5,517 nt of DNA from positions 1 through 5,517 of the forward strand of contig DAIDKG010000368.1 in assembly GCA_027450125.1 (NCBI GenBank), read 5' to 3'. Each line of letters starts with the position of its first letter. The stretch's first letter is position 1. The stretch comes from Bordetella sp. Its GTDB lineage: Bacteria > Pseudomonadota > Gammaproteobacteria > Burkholderiales > Burkholderiaceae_B. Under the pieces are notes generated by a model. That model saw only the letters and a list, made by a program, of their open reading frames with translations. It made no database searches and was not told the origin of the DNA. Shown here piece by piece: positions 1 through 5,517 of the stretch. The position numbers and the translations under genes were made by a program.

Positions 1-1
1 G

Positions 2-1951
2 TTCATCATCATCACCATCAAGCGGCCCTACGAATTGCTGCACCGGCAAAACATGAAGCTGATCGCCGCCGACGATCTGCTCAATCGCCAGGCGCTGGCC
101 ATCGAATCGTCGCCCACGGCGATCCTTCTCGCAGACCGCAACGGCAATATCGAGTGGATAAACAACGCAAGCGCGAATGTCCTGAATCTGCCTGCGGGTC
201 CGCAGGCGCGGGGGCATTCCTTGTTCGCCGCCCCGATTGTTCCCGACAGCAAGACCGGCGAAGAAATCCGCACGACCGTCGTGACCGGAGAGGCATGGCG
301 CGGACAGATCGTCCGTACGGACGCGGCAGGAAAGCGCGGGATACATACGCTGGTGGTGTCCCCGCTGATCGGCGAGCATCGGCAGATTCTTGGTTTTGTA
401 TCGGTAGCGGAGGACGTCACCGAACGGGTGCGCGCCTCGGAATGGAACAAGCGGGTGCTCGAGACCAATATCGACGGCTTTCTGGCGGTCACGTCGGGGG
501 GGCGCATCGTGGCGGCCAATCCCGCCTATGCCGCCATGAGCGGCTACACCATCGACGAGCTGCTGCAACTGAGCATTGAAGACCTGGACGTCTCCGAAAC
601 CTGGCTGCATCTCGAAAAAATAGTGGACGAGGGATTCGATCGCTTCGAAACCAAGCACATGACCAAGTCCGGCAAGATCCTGGAAGTGGACGTGTCGGCC
701 AGTTTCGACTCCCAGATCGATCAGATCTTCGTATTCGTCCGGGATCTTTCCCTGATCGCGGAGGCCCGGGCCCGCCAGCGCGACCTGGAACGCCAGCTTC
801 AGCAGGCGCAGAAGATGGAGGCGATGGGCCAGCTCACAGGCGGCATTGCCCACGACTTCAACAACATCCTCGCATCGATATTGGGTTACTCGAAGCTGGC
901 GCTCAGCCGCCATGTACCTGATCCGAACAGCAAACTCGCCACCTACCTCCAGGAAATCGTTTCTTCCGCCATCCGGGCGCGTGATCTGATCGCAAGAATG
1001 CTGGTCTACGCGCGCCAGTCCCCCAGCAAGAAGGTCGCTGCGGTAGCGCCCGCGCAGGTGGTTCACGACGTGGTGGGCATGGTGCGGCCCTCGATTCCCG
1101 CCGGCATCCGGATCGACATCCATGTCGACGATACGCTGCACATCATGATCGACAGCGGCGAGCTGACGCAAATCCTGTTGAATCTGATCGTGAACGCGCG
1201 TGACGCCATTGGAGACCAAGGCGCCATCGCCATTCGTGTCGGTGCGCACCAGGCCCAGGGGGAAATCTGCCTGATCACTCAGAAGCGGTTCTCCGGCCGG
1301 TTCGTGGCCATCGAGGTGCAGGATTCCGGTTGCGGCATTGCGCCCAAGGACATCCCCAAGCTGTTCGAGCCATTTTTCACCACGAAAGAGGTCGGCAAAG
1401 GCACGGGCCTGGGACTGTCGATGGTTCAGGGGATAGTCCGGCGGGCGCAGGGACATGTCGTCGTCCAGTCCCAGCTGGGGCAGGGCAGCCTTTTCAGGCT
1501 GCTGTTCCCGTTTGCCCAAAAGGCGGCCAATGAACAGTGCGCGAAGGCCATGGCAAAACAGCTGCCTCGAGGACAAGGACAGATTGTCTGGGTCGTGGAC
1601 GACGAACCTTCGGTCAGGCGGTATTTCGAGGATCTGCTCGCAGGCCAGGGATATCGGGTGCTGACGTTTGGCAGTCCCGACGAAGTGAGCCAGGAAATCA
1701 AGGCCCGGGGCCTCAATTGCGAACTGCTGATTACCGACAAGACCATGCCGGGCCGCAGCGGCTTTCAACTGGCCGCAGAACTGCAGGCGATCAATCCGGA
1801 TCTTCCGGTCATCCTGTGCACCGGCCATGGCAGCCGGTCGGTTCATCAAGGACCTGCTCCGCGCAACATCCGGCGCGTCTTCATCAAGCCTGTCATGCCT
1901 GAAGGCATTCTGGAAGCGGTCAGCCTCCAGCTCGATGCCCGCAACCGCTAG
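2..1951 (+). CDS. Hybrid sensor histidine kinase, PAS-PAS-HisKA-HATPase-receiver (5'-partial)
   Basis: This is a sensor kinase that should autophosphorylate on a histidine and pass phosphate to its own C-terminal receiver domain. The frame is open to the left edge with no stop, so the true start lies outside; the TTG at 35 and ATG at 53 lack a Shine-Dalgarno and are not credible starts. Residues are counted from the codon at 35. Two PAS domains sit at about 20-130 and 138-240, then a coiled linker. The H-box GGIAHDFNN has the phospho-acceptor His273. The ATPase domain shows an N-box (N383, N387), G1 DSGCGIAP (430-437), F-box FEPFFTT and G2 GKGTGLGLS (454-462). The receiver (about 517-635) has D522/D523, phospho-acceptor D568 in LLITDKTMPG, T596 and K618, so all key residues are present. 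The first visible residues, FIIITIKRPYELLHRQN, resemble the end of a membrane helix followed by positive charge, which would make it membrane-bound (inference). The architecture is CckA-like, but the sensed signal and output partner cannot be read. Confidence 0.93.
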   Translation, partial: FIIITIKRPYELLHRQNMKLIAADDLLNRQALAIESSPTAILLADRNGNIEWINNASANVLNLPAGPQARGHSLFAAPIVPDSKTGEEIRTTVVTGEAWRGQIVRTDAAGKRGIHTLVVSPLIGEHRQILGFVSVAEDVTERVRASEWNKRVLETNIDGFLAVTSGGRIVAANPAYAAMSGYTIDELLQLSIEDLDVSETWLHLEKIVDEGFDRFETKHMTKSGKILEVDVSASFDSQIDQIFVFVRDLSLIAEARARQRDLERQLQQAQKMEAMGQLTGGIAHDFNNILASILGYSKLALSRHVPDPNSKLATYLQEIVSSAIRARDLIARMLVYARQSPSKKVAAVAPAQVVHDVVGMVRPSIPAGIRIDIHVDDTLHIMIDSGELTQILLNLIVNARDAIGDQGAIAIRVGAHQAQGEICLITQKRFSGRFVAIEVQDSGCGIAPKDIPKLFEPFFTTKEVGKGTGLGLSMVQGIVRRAQGHVVVQSQLGQGSLFRLLFPFAQKAANEQCAKAMAKQLPRGQGQIVWVVDDEPSVRRYFEDLLAGQGYRVLTFGSPDEVSQEIKARGLNCELLITDKTMPGRSGFQLAAELQAINPDLPVILCTGHGSRSVHQGPAPRNIRRVFIKPVMPEGILEAVSLQLDARNR

Positions 1952-1976
1952 TGTCGAGTCCCAGGAGTTCGTGCCC
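1949..1976 (+). repeat. 28-bp direct repeat, copy 1 (possible insertion-sequence end)
   Basis: A 28-base stretch beginning TAGTGTCGAGTCCCAG matches positions 5451-5478 in the same orientation, with one mismatch (G at 1964, A at 5466). The TAG is the stop codon of the upstream kinase and forms part of CTAG (1948-1951). IS481-family elements insert at CTAG-containing sites and have ends beginning TGT, so TGTCGAG following CTAG looks like a left end. No transposase frame follows: the next ~115 bases hold only a weak GC hairpin (2064-2081) and a second CTAG (2032-2035). If this is an insertion sequence it is only a stub. The repeat itself is certain; the insertion-sequence reading is inference. 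Confidence 0.8.
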
Positions 1977-2106
1977 ATGGAATTGGGTCTTCGCACGCAG
2001 GGCCGCGTTGCAAATCCTCGCAATAGCTTGGGCTAGCGCTGCGGTTTGCGCCTTGCTTGCCTTGGGGCTGGCACCAGCGCCTCCTGAAAGAATAAACGCC
2101 AAAAAA

Positions 2107-2148
2107 TCGATTTATTCGATTTTTAATATCGATTTGATCGATTAGAAT
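2107..2148 (+). promoter_or_regulatory. AT-rich cheW promoter region with tandem TCGATT repeats
   Basis: Within GC-rich DNA, about 2090-2160 is strikingly AT-rich. The pentamer TCGAT occurs four times, starting at 2107, 2116, 2129 and 2138 (spacing 9, 13, 9). Viewed another way, two 15-base units, TCGATTTATTCGATT (2107-2121) and TCGATTTGATCGATT (2129-2143), repeat with a 22-bp period and differ at two bases. This is about two helical turns, as expected for a protein bound to one face of the DNA. The second unit runs into TAGAAT (2143-2148), a 5/6 match to a sigma-70 -10 box. No good -35 lies 16-18 bp upstream, so the promoter may need an activator or use the A/T tract. Transcription would start near 2155, about 70 nt before the cheW ATG. 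The repeat is seen directly; promoter and operator function are inferred. Confidence 0.55.
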
Positions 2149-2211
2149 AAAAAGATACACGTGCTACCAGAAGCAACAGCGCGTAGTTCGCAGGCCCCTT
2201 CATCGCGTTGC

Positions 2212-2216
2212 AAAGG
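2212..2216 (+). promoter_or_regulatory. Ribosome binding site that sets the cheW start
   Basis: AAAGG lies 7 nt before the ATG at 2224. The same frame is open from a GTG at 2161, but that codon has no Shine-Dalgarno and would add 21 residues unlike a CheW N-terminus. It also sits right next to the predicted transcription start. ATG 2224 is therefore preferred. Confidence 0.6.
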
Positions 2217-2223
2217 TCTCTAC

Positions 2224-2781
2224 ATGACTCATGACAATCTGGCTCAACTGAACAACGGGCTTCAGGCCCGGGCGACCGCATTTCAGGAAAAAAATGACTC
2301 GACGGGCGGGGGGGAGTTTCTGACGTTTCGCCTGGGTCTCGAAGAGTACGGCATCGACATTCTGAAAGTTCAGGAAATCCGATCCTACGAAACCCCCACC
2401 CGGATCGCGAGCGCTCCCGACTTCATCAACGGCGTCATCAACCTGCGGGGCATCATTGTTCCGATCATCGATCTGCGCATGATGTTCAAGATGAAAAGCG
2501 CCGATTACAACGACTTTACTGTCGTGATCGTTCTGAATCTGGATGGCGGGGTCGTCGGCGTCGTGGTGGATTCGGTCAGCGATGTAACGCAGCTGGACCC
2601 CGGGCAAATACGCCCCTCCTCGACATTCGGCCAGACTCTGGACGCTTCCTGCCTCCTGGGACTGGGCACCATCGCCGGAACCGATGCGATGCCCGACCGG
2701 ATGCTCGTGCTGGTCGACATCGAGGCACTCATGCATGGGGCAGAGGCGGAAGTTTTCGACCGCGCCTCGGCGGCGCATTGA
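2224..2781 (+). CDS. cheW: Chemotaxis coupling protein CheW
   Basis: This is a cytoplasmic adaptor that links methyl-accepting receptors to the kinase CheA in chemoreceptor arrays. The product is 185 residues, within the usual CheW range once a roughly 30-residue polar N-terminal tail is counted. The CheW fold spans about 30-172. It closely resembles E. coli CheW through [14 protein letters not shown] (40-53), the hallmark [15 protein letters not shown] (71-85), [13 protein letters not shown] (94-106) and [10 protein letters not shown] (112-121). The arginine of NLRG (R75) matches the receptor- and CheA-contacting arginine of E. coli CheW. There is no receiver domain, so it is not CheV, and no HPt or ATPase, so it is not CheA. 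The gene ends in tandem stops, TGA TAG. An MCP gene follows 140 bp downstream on the same strand, the natural partner. No other che gene is visible, so this may be an accessory CheW copy or the edge of a dispersed chemotaxis locus. Confidence 0.95.
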   Translation: MTHDNLAQLNNGLQARATAFQEKNDSTGGGEFLTFRLGLEEYGIDILKVQEIRSYETPTRIASAPDFINGVINLRGIIVPIIDLRMMFKMKSADYNDFTVVIVLNLDGGVVGVVVDSVSDVTQLDPGQIRPSSTFGQTLDASCLLGLGTIAGTDAMPDRMLVLVDIEALMHGAEAEVFDRASAAH

Positions 2782-2794
2782 TAGCCAGGAAATA

Positions 2795-2821
2795 GCCGGT
2801 CGAGGCGGGGCCAGGACCGGC
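2795..2821 (+). other. Stem-loop in the cheW-mcp gap
   Basis: GCCGGTC (2795-2801) pairs perfectly with GACCGGC (2815-2821) around a 13-base loop, starting 14 bases after the cheW stop. No run of T follows, so it is not a standard intrinsic terminator. It could partly attenuate read-through from cheW into mcp or protect the 3' end of the cheW message. It may also be chance in GC-rich DNA. Confidence 0.35.
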
Positions 2822-2921
2822 GCTCACCACGCATTTCTCGAAGAACAATCGCGCCGCGGCACAGGCCGGATCCATCGAACTCATCGATACGGGACCGCGG
2901 ACGAAACACAGGGGAAAAAGC

Positions 2922-4532
2922 ATGAAAATTTCTACAAAGCTGAATCTGGGTTTTGCGACCGTCCTCGCCGTCGTCGCGATACTTGCGATCGTGGCGACAT
3001 GGCGCATCCAGGACGTTTCCTCGGCAACGCACCTCATGGAGAGGCAGGCGGGGCTTTTGTCGCTGGCCGGGCAATGGGAAGGGGATGTGCGGGAGGACTC
3101 GACCCGCTCTTTGGCTTCGGCCTACGCGAGCGGAACCGACATGCTGGAGTTCTTCAGGAAATCGATGGCGACGACGGCGGCGTCCACCAACAAGATCCAG
3201 AAGGCCTTCCTGGAACAGGCGGATATCGAAAACAGCGAAACGCGCAAACTTGCGGAACGGATCGCAGGCATGAGAAACCGGTGGGCTGCGATACGGGACC
3301 AGATAAACAGTCTGAAATCCGCCGGGCAGGATGCCCAGGCGCGAGAGCTGGTCACCAAGCAATTCCTGCCCATCACCGACAAATATGTGCAATCGGTTCG
3401 GCAACTGCGGGATCTCCTGGTGAACGATTCGCACAGGTCCGCGACTGAAGTTCAGATTCAATTCCGGCAGCTGTTTGCCATCGGCATCGCGATGCTGGTG
3501 GTGCTTCTCTTAGTCTCGGTGCTGATCAGCTGGAATCTGTCGAGCGGTATCTCCAGGGGCATTGCCTCTGCCTGCCGGGCAGCCGATCGTATCGGCTCGG
3601 GCGATCTTTCGCATCGCCTGTCGACGCAAAGAAGGGACGAGGTCGGCCAGTTGCTGAAAGCCCTGGAGCAGATGCAGAGCAATCTGGCCCAGGTGGTCAA
3701 CAGAGTGCGCCAGGGCAGCGACAGCGTCGCCTCGGCCAGTTCGCAAATCGCGCAGGGAAACCAGGATCTCTCGGCGCGCACCGAGAGCCAGGCCAGCGCG
3801 CTGGAAGAGACCGCGGCGTCAATGGAAGAGTTGGGCTCCACGGTCGGCCAGAACGCGGAAAACGCGCGCCAGGCAAATCAGCTCGCGCAAAGCGCGTCCC
3901 TGGTTGCCCAGGAGGGAGGGCAGGTTGTGATGCAAGTCGTGGACACGATGCGCGGCATCAGCGACAGCTCCAAGCGCATCGCGGAGATCATCGCGGTTAT
4001 CGACGGGATTGCATTCCAGACAAACATCCTGGCGCTCAACGCTGCGGTGGAAGCCGCCCGAGCGGGCGAGCAAGGGCGCGGATTTGCCGTGGTTGCCGGA
4101 GAAGTGCGCACCCTGGCCCAGCGTAGCGCCGATGCCGCAAAGGAAATCAAGACCTTGATCACCGACAGCGTAAGCCGTGTCGAAGAAGGCACTACGCAGG
4201 TGGACCAAGCCGGATTGAAAATGACGGAGATCGTCACCAGCATACGCCGCGTCACCGACATCATGGGTGAAATCAGCGCGGCCAGTGCGGAGCAAAGCGC
4301 CGGCGTGGGACAAGTGGGCGATGCCGTGAATCAGATGGACGAGGCAACGCAGCACAATGCGGCGCTGGTCGAGGAAATGGCTGCCGCGGCCACGACGCTT
4401 CGGGACCAGGCTCACGATCTGGCAAATGCCGTCTCCGTCTTCAAGCTCGGGACGGGCGCTCCCGCCCTGGCGTCCGCTCGCGCTTTCGACGAACAGTCCA
4501 TGCTGAAGCTTTCCCTCGCGCCGGCGGGCTGA
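2922..4532 (+). CDS. Methyl-accepting chemotaxis protein, two transmembrane helices with HAMP
   Basis: This inner-membrane chemoreceptor senses a periplasmic ligand and controls CheA through CheW. The 536 residues are close to E. coli Tsr and Tar in length. TM1 is about residues 9-27. The periplasmic sensor (about 28-183) is helical and looks like a four-helix-bundle domain. TM2 is about 184-204, HAMP about 206-258 and the signalling coiled coil about 265-508. The hairpin tip carries the near-invariant [20 protein letters not shown] (361-380) and [20 protein letters not shown] (382-401), which bind CheW and CheA. Methylation-type sites are visible in [13 protein letters not shown] (291-303) and near ALVEEMAAA (481-489). 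The C-terminus ends SLAPAG with no NWETF-like pentapeptide, so CheR would not be tethered here. ATG 2922 has a strong AGGGG ribosome binding site (2910-2914). With cheW upstream it probably forms one unit. The sensor domain carries no recognisable ligand motif, so the ligand is unknown. Confidence 0.95.
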   Translation: MKISTKLNLGFATVLAVVAILAIVATWRIQDVSSATHLMERQAGLLSLAGQWEGDVREDSTRSLASAYASGTDMLEFFRKSMATTAASTNKIQKAFLEQADIENSETRKLAERIAGMRNRWAAIRDQINSLKSAGQDAQARELVTKQFLPITDKYVQSVRQLRDLLVNDSHRSATEVQIQFRQLFAIGIAMLVVLLLVSVLISWNLSSGISRGIASACRAADRIGSGDLSHRLSTQRRDEVGQLLKALEQMQSNLAQVVNRVRQGSDSVASASSQIAQGNQDLSARTESQASALEETAASMEELGSTVGQNAENARQANQLAQSASLVAQEGGQVVMQVVDTMRGISDSSKRIAEIIAVIDGIAFQTNILALNAAVEAARAGEQGRGFAVVAGEVRTLAQRSADAAKEIKTLITDSVSRVEEGTTQVDQAGLKMTEIVTSIRRVTDIMGEISAASAEQSAGVGQVGDAVNQMDEATQHNAALVEEMAAAATTLRDQAHDLANAVSVFKLGTGAPALASARAFDEQSMLKLSLAPAG

Positions 4533-4540
4533 AAGGCCCT

Positions 4541-4592
4541 GGCCCGGCACGCGGCGGCTGCGCGGACAAGCCGGCTCTTACCGTGCCAGGCC
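4541..4592 (+). terminator. GC-rich nested stem-loop after mcp, possible terminator
   Basis: GGCCCGGCACG (4541-4551) pairs with CGTGCCAGGCC (4582-4592), with one mismatch. Between them is an inner stem, CGGCT (4555-4559) with AGCCG (4569-4573). The structure begins 8 bases after the mcp stop. No T-run follows on the plus strand, so it is not a textbook intrinsic terminator. It may act as an RNA 3'-end stabiliser or work together with the palindrome at 4610-4633. Confidence 0.35.
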
Positions 4593-4603
4593 GCGGCGCC
4601 GGG

Positions 4604-4633
4604 AAAAATCGGCGCCCATGCGCATGGGCGCCG
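4604..4633 (-). terminator. Intrinsic terminator of the cytochrome b561 gene
   Basis: Positions 4610-4633 form a perfect 24-base palindrome with half-site CGGCGCCCATGC. Read on the minus strand, the hairpin begins 8 bases after the stop codon of the cytochrome gene and is followed immediately by ATTTTT (complement of AAAAAT, 4604-4609). A GC-rich stem plus T-run is the classic Rho-independent layout. On the plus strand the same hairpin lacks a T-run, so it would stop mcp transcripts less well. Confidence 0.75.
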
Positions 4634-4641
4634 GGCCGTCT

Positions 4642-5220
4642 TCACTCGCGCTGCCGTGCGCTCAGCGCGCGTTGGCGTTCCTGCGATGCCAGACGCGGCA
4701 TCATCCGCTGCAGAATGCCGTCGCGCAGTATGTAATGATGGAACAGCGCGGCGCATGCATGGACGGACGCGATCGCCATGATCGACCAGGCGGCAAAGTC
4801 GTGCAGGTTGTCCAGCAACTCGTGCGTGGCATGCGAGAACGGCCCGAAGGGCGAGGCGATGGCCAGGCCGAAGAAGCTCAGCGGGCTATGGCCGGACCAG
4901 CGTAGCATGAAGCCCAGCACGACGACCGCCACCAGCAGCAAATACAGCAGATGATGCGCCGCCCTGGCAGCCAGGTCCGGCAGGCTCGTCCCGTGCTCCA
5001 GGCGCCGGCCCGCCGTCGTGCGCCATAGCAGCCGCGCCAGGAGCACAGCGGCCAGCACGATGCCGAACGATGTATGCGTGGCGATGATGACGTGCCGTTC
5101 GGGCTTGGGGAAGAAATCCCAGATCATGGCGAGCGTGAACTGGAACAGCACGAGCGCCGCGGTGAGCCAGTGCAGGACGATCGTCAGGCGGTCATAGGAA
5201 GAGCTTTGGCGGGTATTCAT
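4642..5220 (-). CDS. Cytochrome b561 family protein (CybB type)
   Basis: This is a di-heme membrane cytochrome expected to move electrons between the quinone pool and a partner. E. coli CybB, of this family, is reported to oxidise superoxide and pass the electrons to ubiquinone; whether this protein does so is inference. The 192 residues show four membrane helices, roughly 13-33, 44-64, 88-106 and 142-162. Four histidines fit the heme-ligand pattern: H17 in VLHWL, H49 in ATHTSFG, H140 in LHDFAAW and H154 in SVHACAA. The last two are 14 apart, as in E. coli CybB. The C-terminal tail is short and rich in Arg and Gln. The ATG at 5218-5220 is preceded by GAGGGAT (complement of 5225-5231), a good ribosome binding site. 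The gene is convergent with mcp, is followed by its own terminator, and appears to be transcribed alone. It is not clearly YodB or YceJ, so no symbol is given. Confidence 0.93.
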   Translation of the reverse strand: MNTRQSSSYDRLTIVLHWLTAALVLFQFTLAMIWDFFPKPERHVIIATHTSFGIVLAAVLLARLLWRTTAGRRLEHGTSLPDLAARAAHHLLYLLLVAVVVLGFMLRWSGHSPLSFFGLAIASPFGPFSHATHELLDNLHDFAAWSIMAIASVHACAALFHHYILRDGILQRMMPRLASQERQRALSARQRE

Positions 5221-5330
5221 GGTTATCCCTCGTGTCTTTGCCGGGTCGGCATGGCGTGCGCGGATTCCGGAAATTCCTCCGGCTGCGGGTCCGTTCCGGA
5301 TTTGCCTGGCAGCGATTCTGCATGGCCTAG

Positions 5331-5347
5331 ATTAAGAGAGTCTTAAG
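5331..5347 (-). promoter_or_regulatory. PmrA/QseB-type operator box upstream of the cytochrome b561 gene
   Basis: On the minus strand the sequence is CTTAAG-ACTCT-CTTAAT. This fits the PmrA box pattern YTTAAK-N5-YTTAAK and equally the QseB pattern CTTAA-N6-CTTAA, oriented toward the cytochrome gene. It ends 110 bases before the start codon. A weak -10 candidate, CAGAAT (complement of 5315-5320), lies 10 bases further on. OmpR-family regulators bind such direct repeats. The match is seen directly; binding and the identity of the regulator are inference. The box also forms the inverted repeat TTAAGA-GAG-TCTTAA, so a different dimeric regulator is possible. Confidence 0.5.
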
Positions 5348-5453
5348 CGGCGCCTTTTCTTGCGCGCGCTTGTCAATCGATGCGAATCCCTAGGCTTGCC
5401 TGGCTGTTCGTTCAGAATTCAGTCAGCGTGTGTGCGGCAAGCTGCGCAATTAG

Positions 5454-5517
5454 TGTCGAGTCCCAGAAGTTCGTGCCCGACATGACATCGATGGATTCGT
5501 GCGCGGGGCAAGGCGCA
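5454..5517 (+). mobile_element. Possible left end of an IS481-like element, cut by the window edge (repeat copy 2)
   Basis: Positions 5451-5478 repeat 1949-1976 at 27 of 28 bases. The element-like part starts TGTCGAG directly after TTAG (5450-5453), a near-CTAG target. It runs past the repeat to the window edge with no stop-free frame long enough to judge. Identity with copy 1 ends at 5478, where copy 2 continues GACATGACATCG. A weak similarity may resume at ATGGA (5491 here, 1977 in copy 1), which would imply a 12-base deletion in copy 1. The transposase, if any, would lie to the right, outside the window. Another kind of dispersed repeat is possible. Confidence 0.35.

Noticed and set aside
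2064..2081. A hairpin that might terminate the kinase transcript
   Set aside because: The stem is only four pairs plus an interrupted two and has no T-run after it.
2093..2144. A possible sigma-28 (FliA) flagellar promoter before cheW, from TAAA at 2093 and CGAT cores downstream
   Set aside because: The spacing and flanking bases do not fit TAAA-N15-GCCGATAA at any pairing I tried.
1951..2145. A 64-codon plus-strand frame with a hydrophobic stretch between the kinase and cheW
   Set aside because: It starts inside the kinase stop and repeat, lacks a ribosome binding site, and runs through the AT-rich promoter region. Its composition looks incidental.
2161..2223. An upstream GTG start extending CheW by 21 residues
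   Set aside because: There is no Shine-Dalgarno before it, it would sit at the transcription start, and ATG 2224 has AAAGG at good spacing.
2864..2890. A FliA-like -10 (ATCGATAC) before mcp
   Set aside because: No TAAA-type -35 lies at the required distance, and only five of eight -10 bases match.
2505..3461. A 318-codon minus-strand open frame opposite cheW and mcp
   Set aside because: It is antisense to two clearly recognised genes, shows no coherent domain, and is typical of shadow frames in GC-rich DNA.
3819..4550. A 243-codon minus-strand open frame opposite mcp
   Set aside because: It lies entirely against the conserved MCP signalling domain, and its product is His/Arg/Gly-rich low-information sequence.
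5348..5450. A divergent gene or RNA between the cytochrome promoter and the right-hand repeat
   Set aside because: No credible frame, ribosome site or RNA fold could be recognised in these roughly 100 bases.

Overview
The window is GC-rich DNA with compact, E. coli-like chemotaxis and energy genes. The overall look suggests a motile betaproteobacterium of the Burkholderiales, most like Bordetella or Achromobacter (Alcaligenaceae). This is an inference from protein style and composition; no search was possible.

Layout. (1) Positions 2-1951, plus strand: the 3' part of a hybrid sensor histidine kinase (PAS, PAS, HDFNN-type HisKA, HATPase, receiver). Its 5' end lies outside the window. (2) Positions 1952-2223: a gap that opens with a short repeat starting in the kinase stop codon. 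It then holds a very AT-rich stretch (about 2090-2160) with a tandem TCGATT-type repeat and a likely promoter. (3) Positions 2224-4532, plus strand: cheW, then a transmembrane methyl-accepting chemotaxis protein (MCP) with its own strong ribosome binding site. (4) Positions 4533-4641: a convergent intergenic region with stem-loops, one of them a convincing intrinsic terminator for the minus-strand gene. (5) Positions 4642-5220, minus strand: a four-helix cytochrome b561 of the CybB type. Upstream of it is a PmrA/QseB-type operator-like box (5331-5347). (6) Positions 5451 to the right edge: a second copy of the repeat seen at 1949, 27 of 28 bases identical and in the same orientation.

How the parts fit. 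CheW and the MCP belong to one signalling array: the MCP senses and CheW couples it to CheA. No cheA, cheY, cheR or cheB is visible here, so the pair must work with core proteins encoded elsewhere. The hybrid kinase and the cytochrome b561 appear to be separate units. The whole cheW-mcp-cytochrome segment (about 3.5 kb) lies between the two direct repeats. Both repeat copies begin TGT right after a TAG (CTAG or TTAG), which resembles the end of an IS481-family insertion sequence at its target. No transposase is visible, so that identity is a hypothesis.

I see no wholly new system. The points most worth following are the 28-bp repeat pair, the 22-bp-period repeat before cheW, and the CTTAAG-N5-CTTAAT box before the cytochrome gene.
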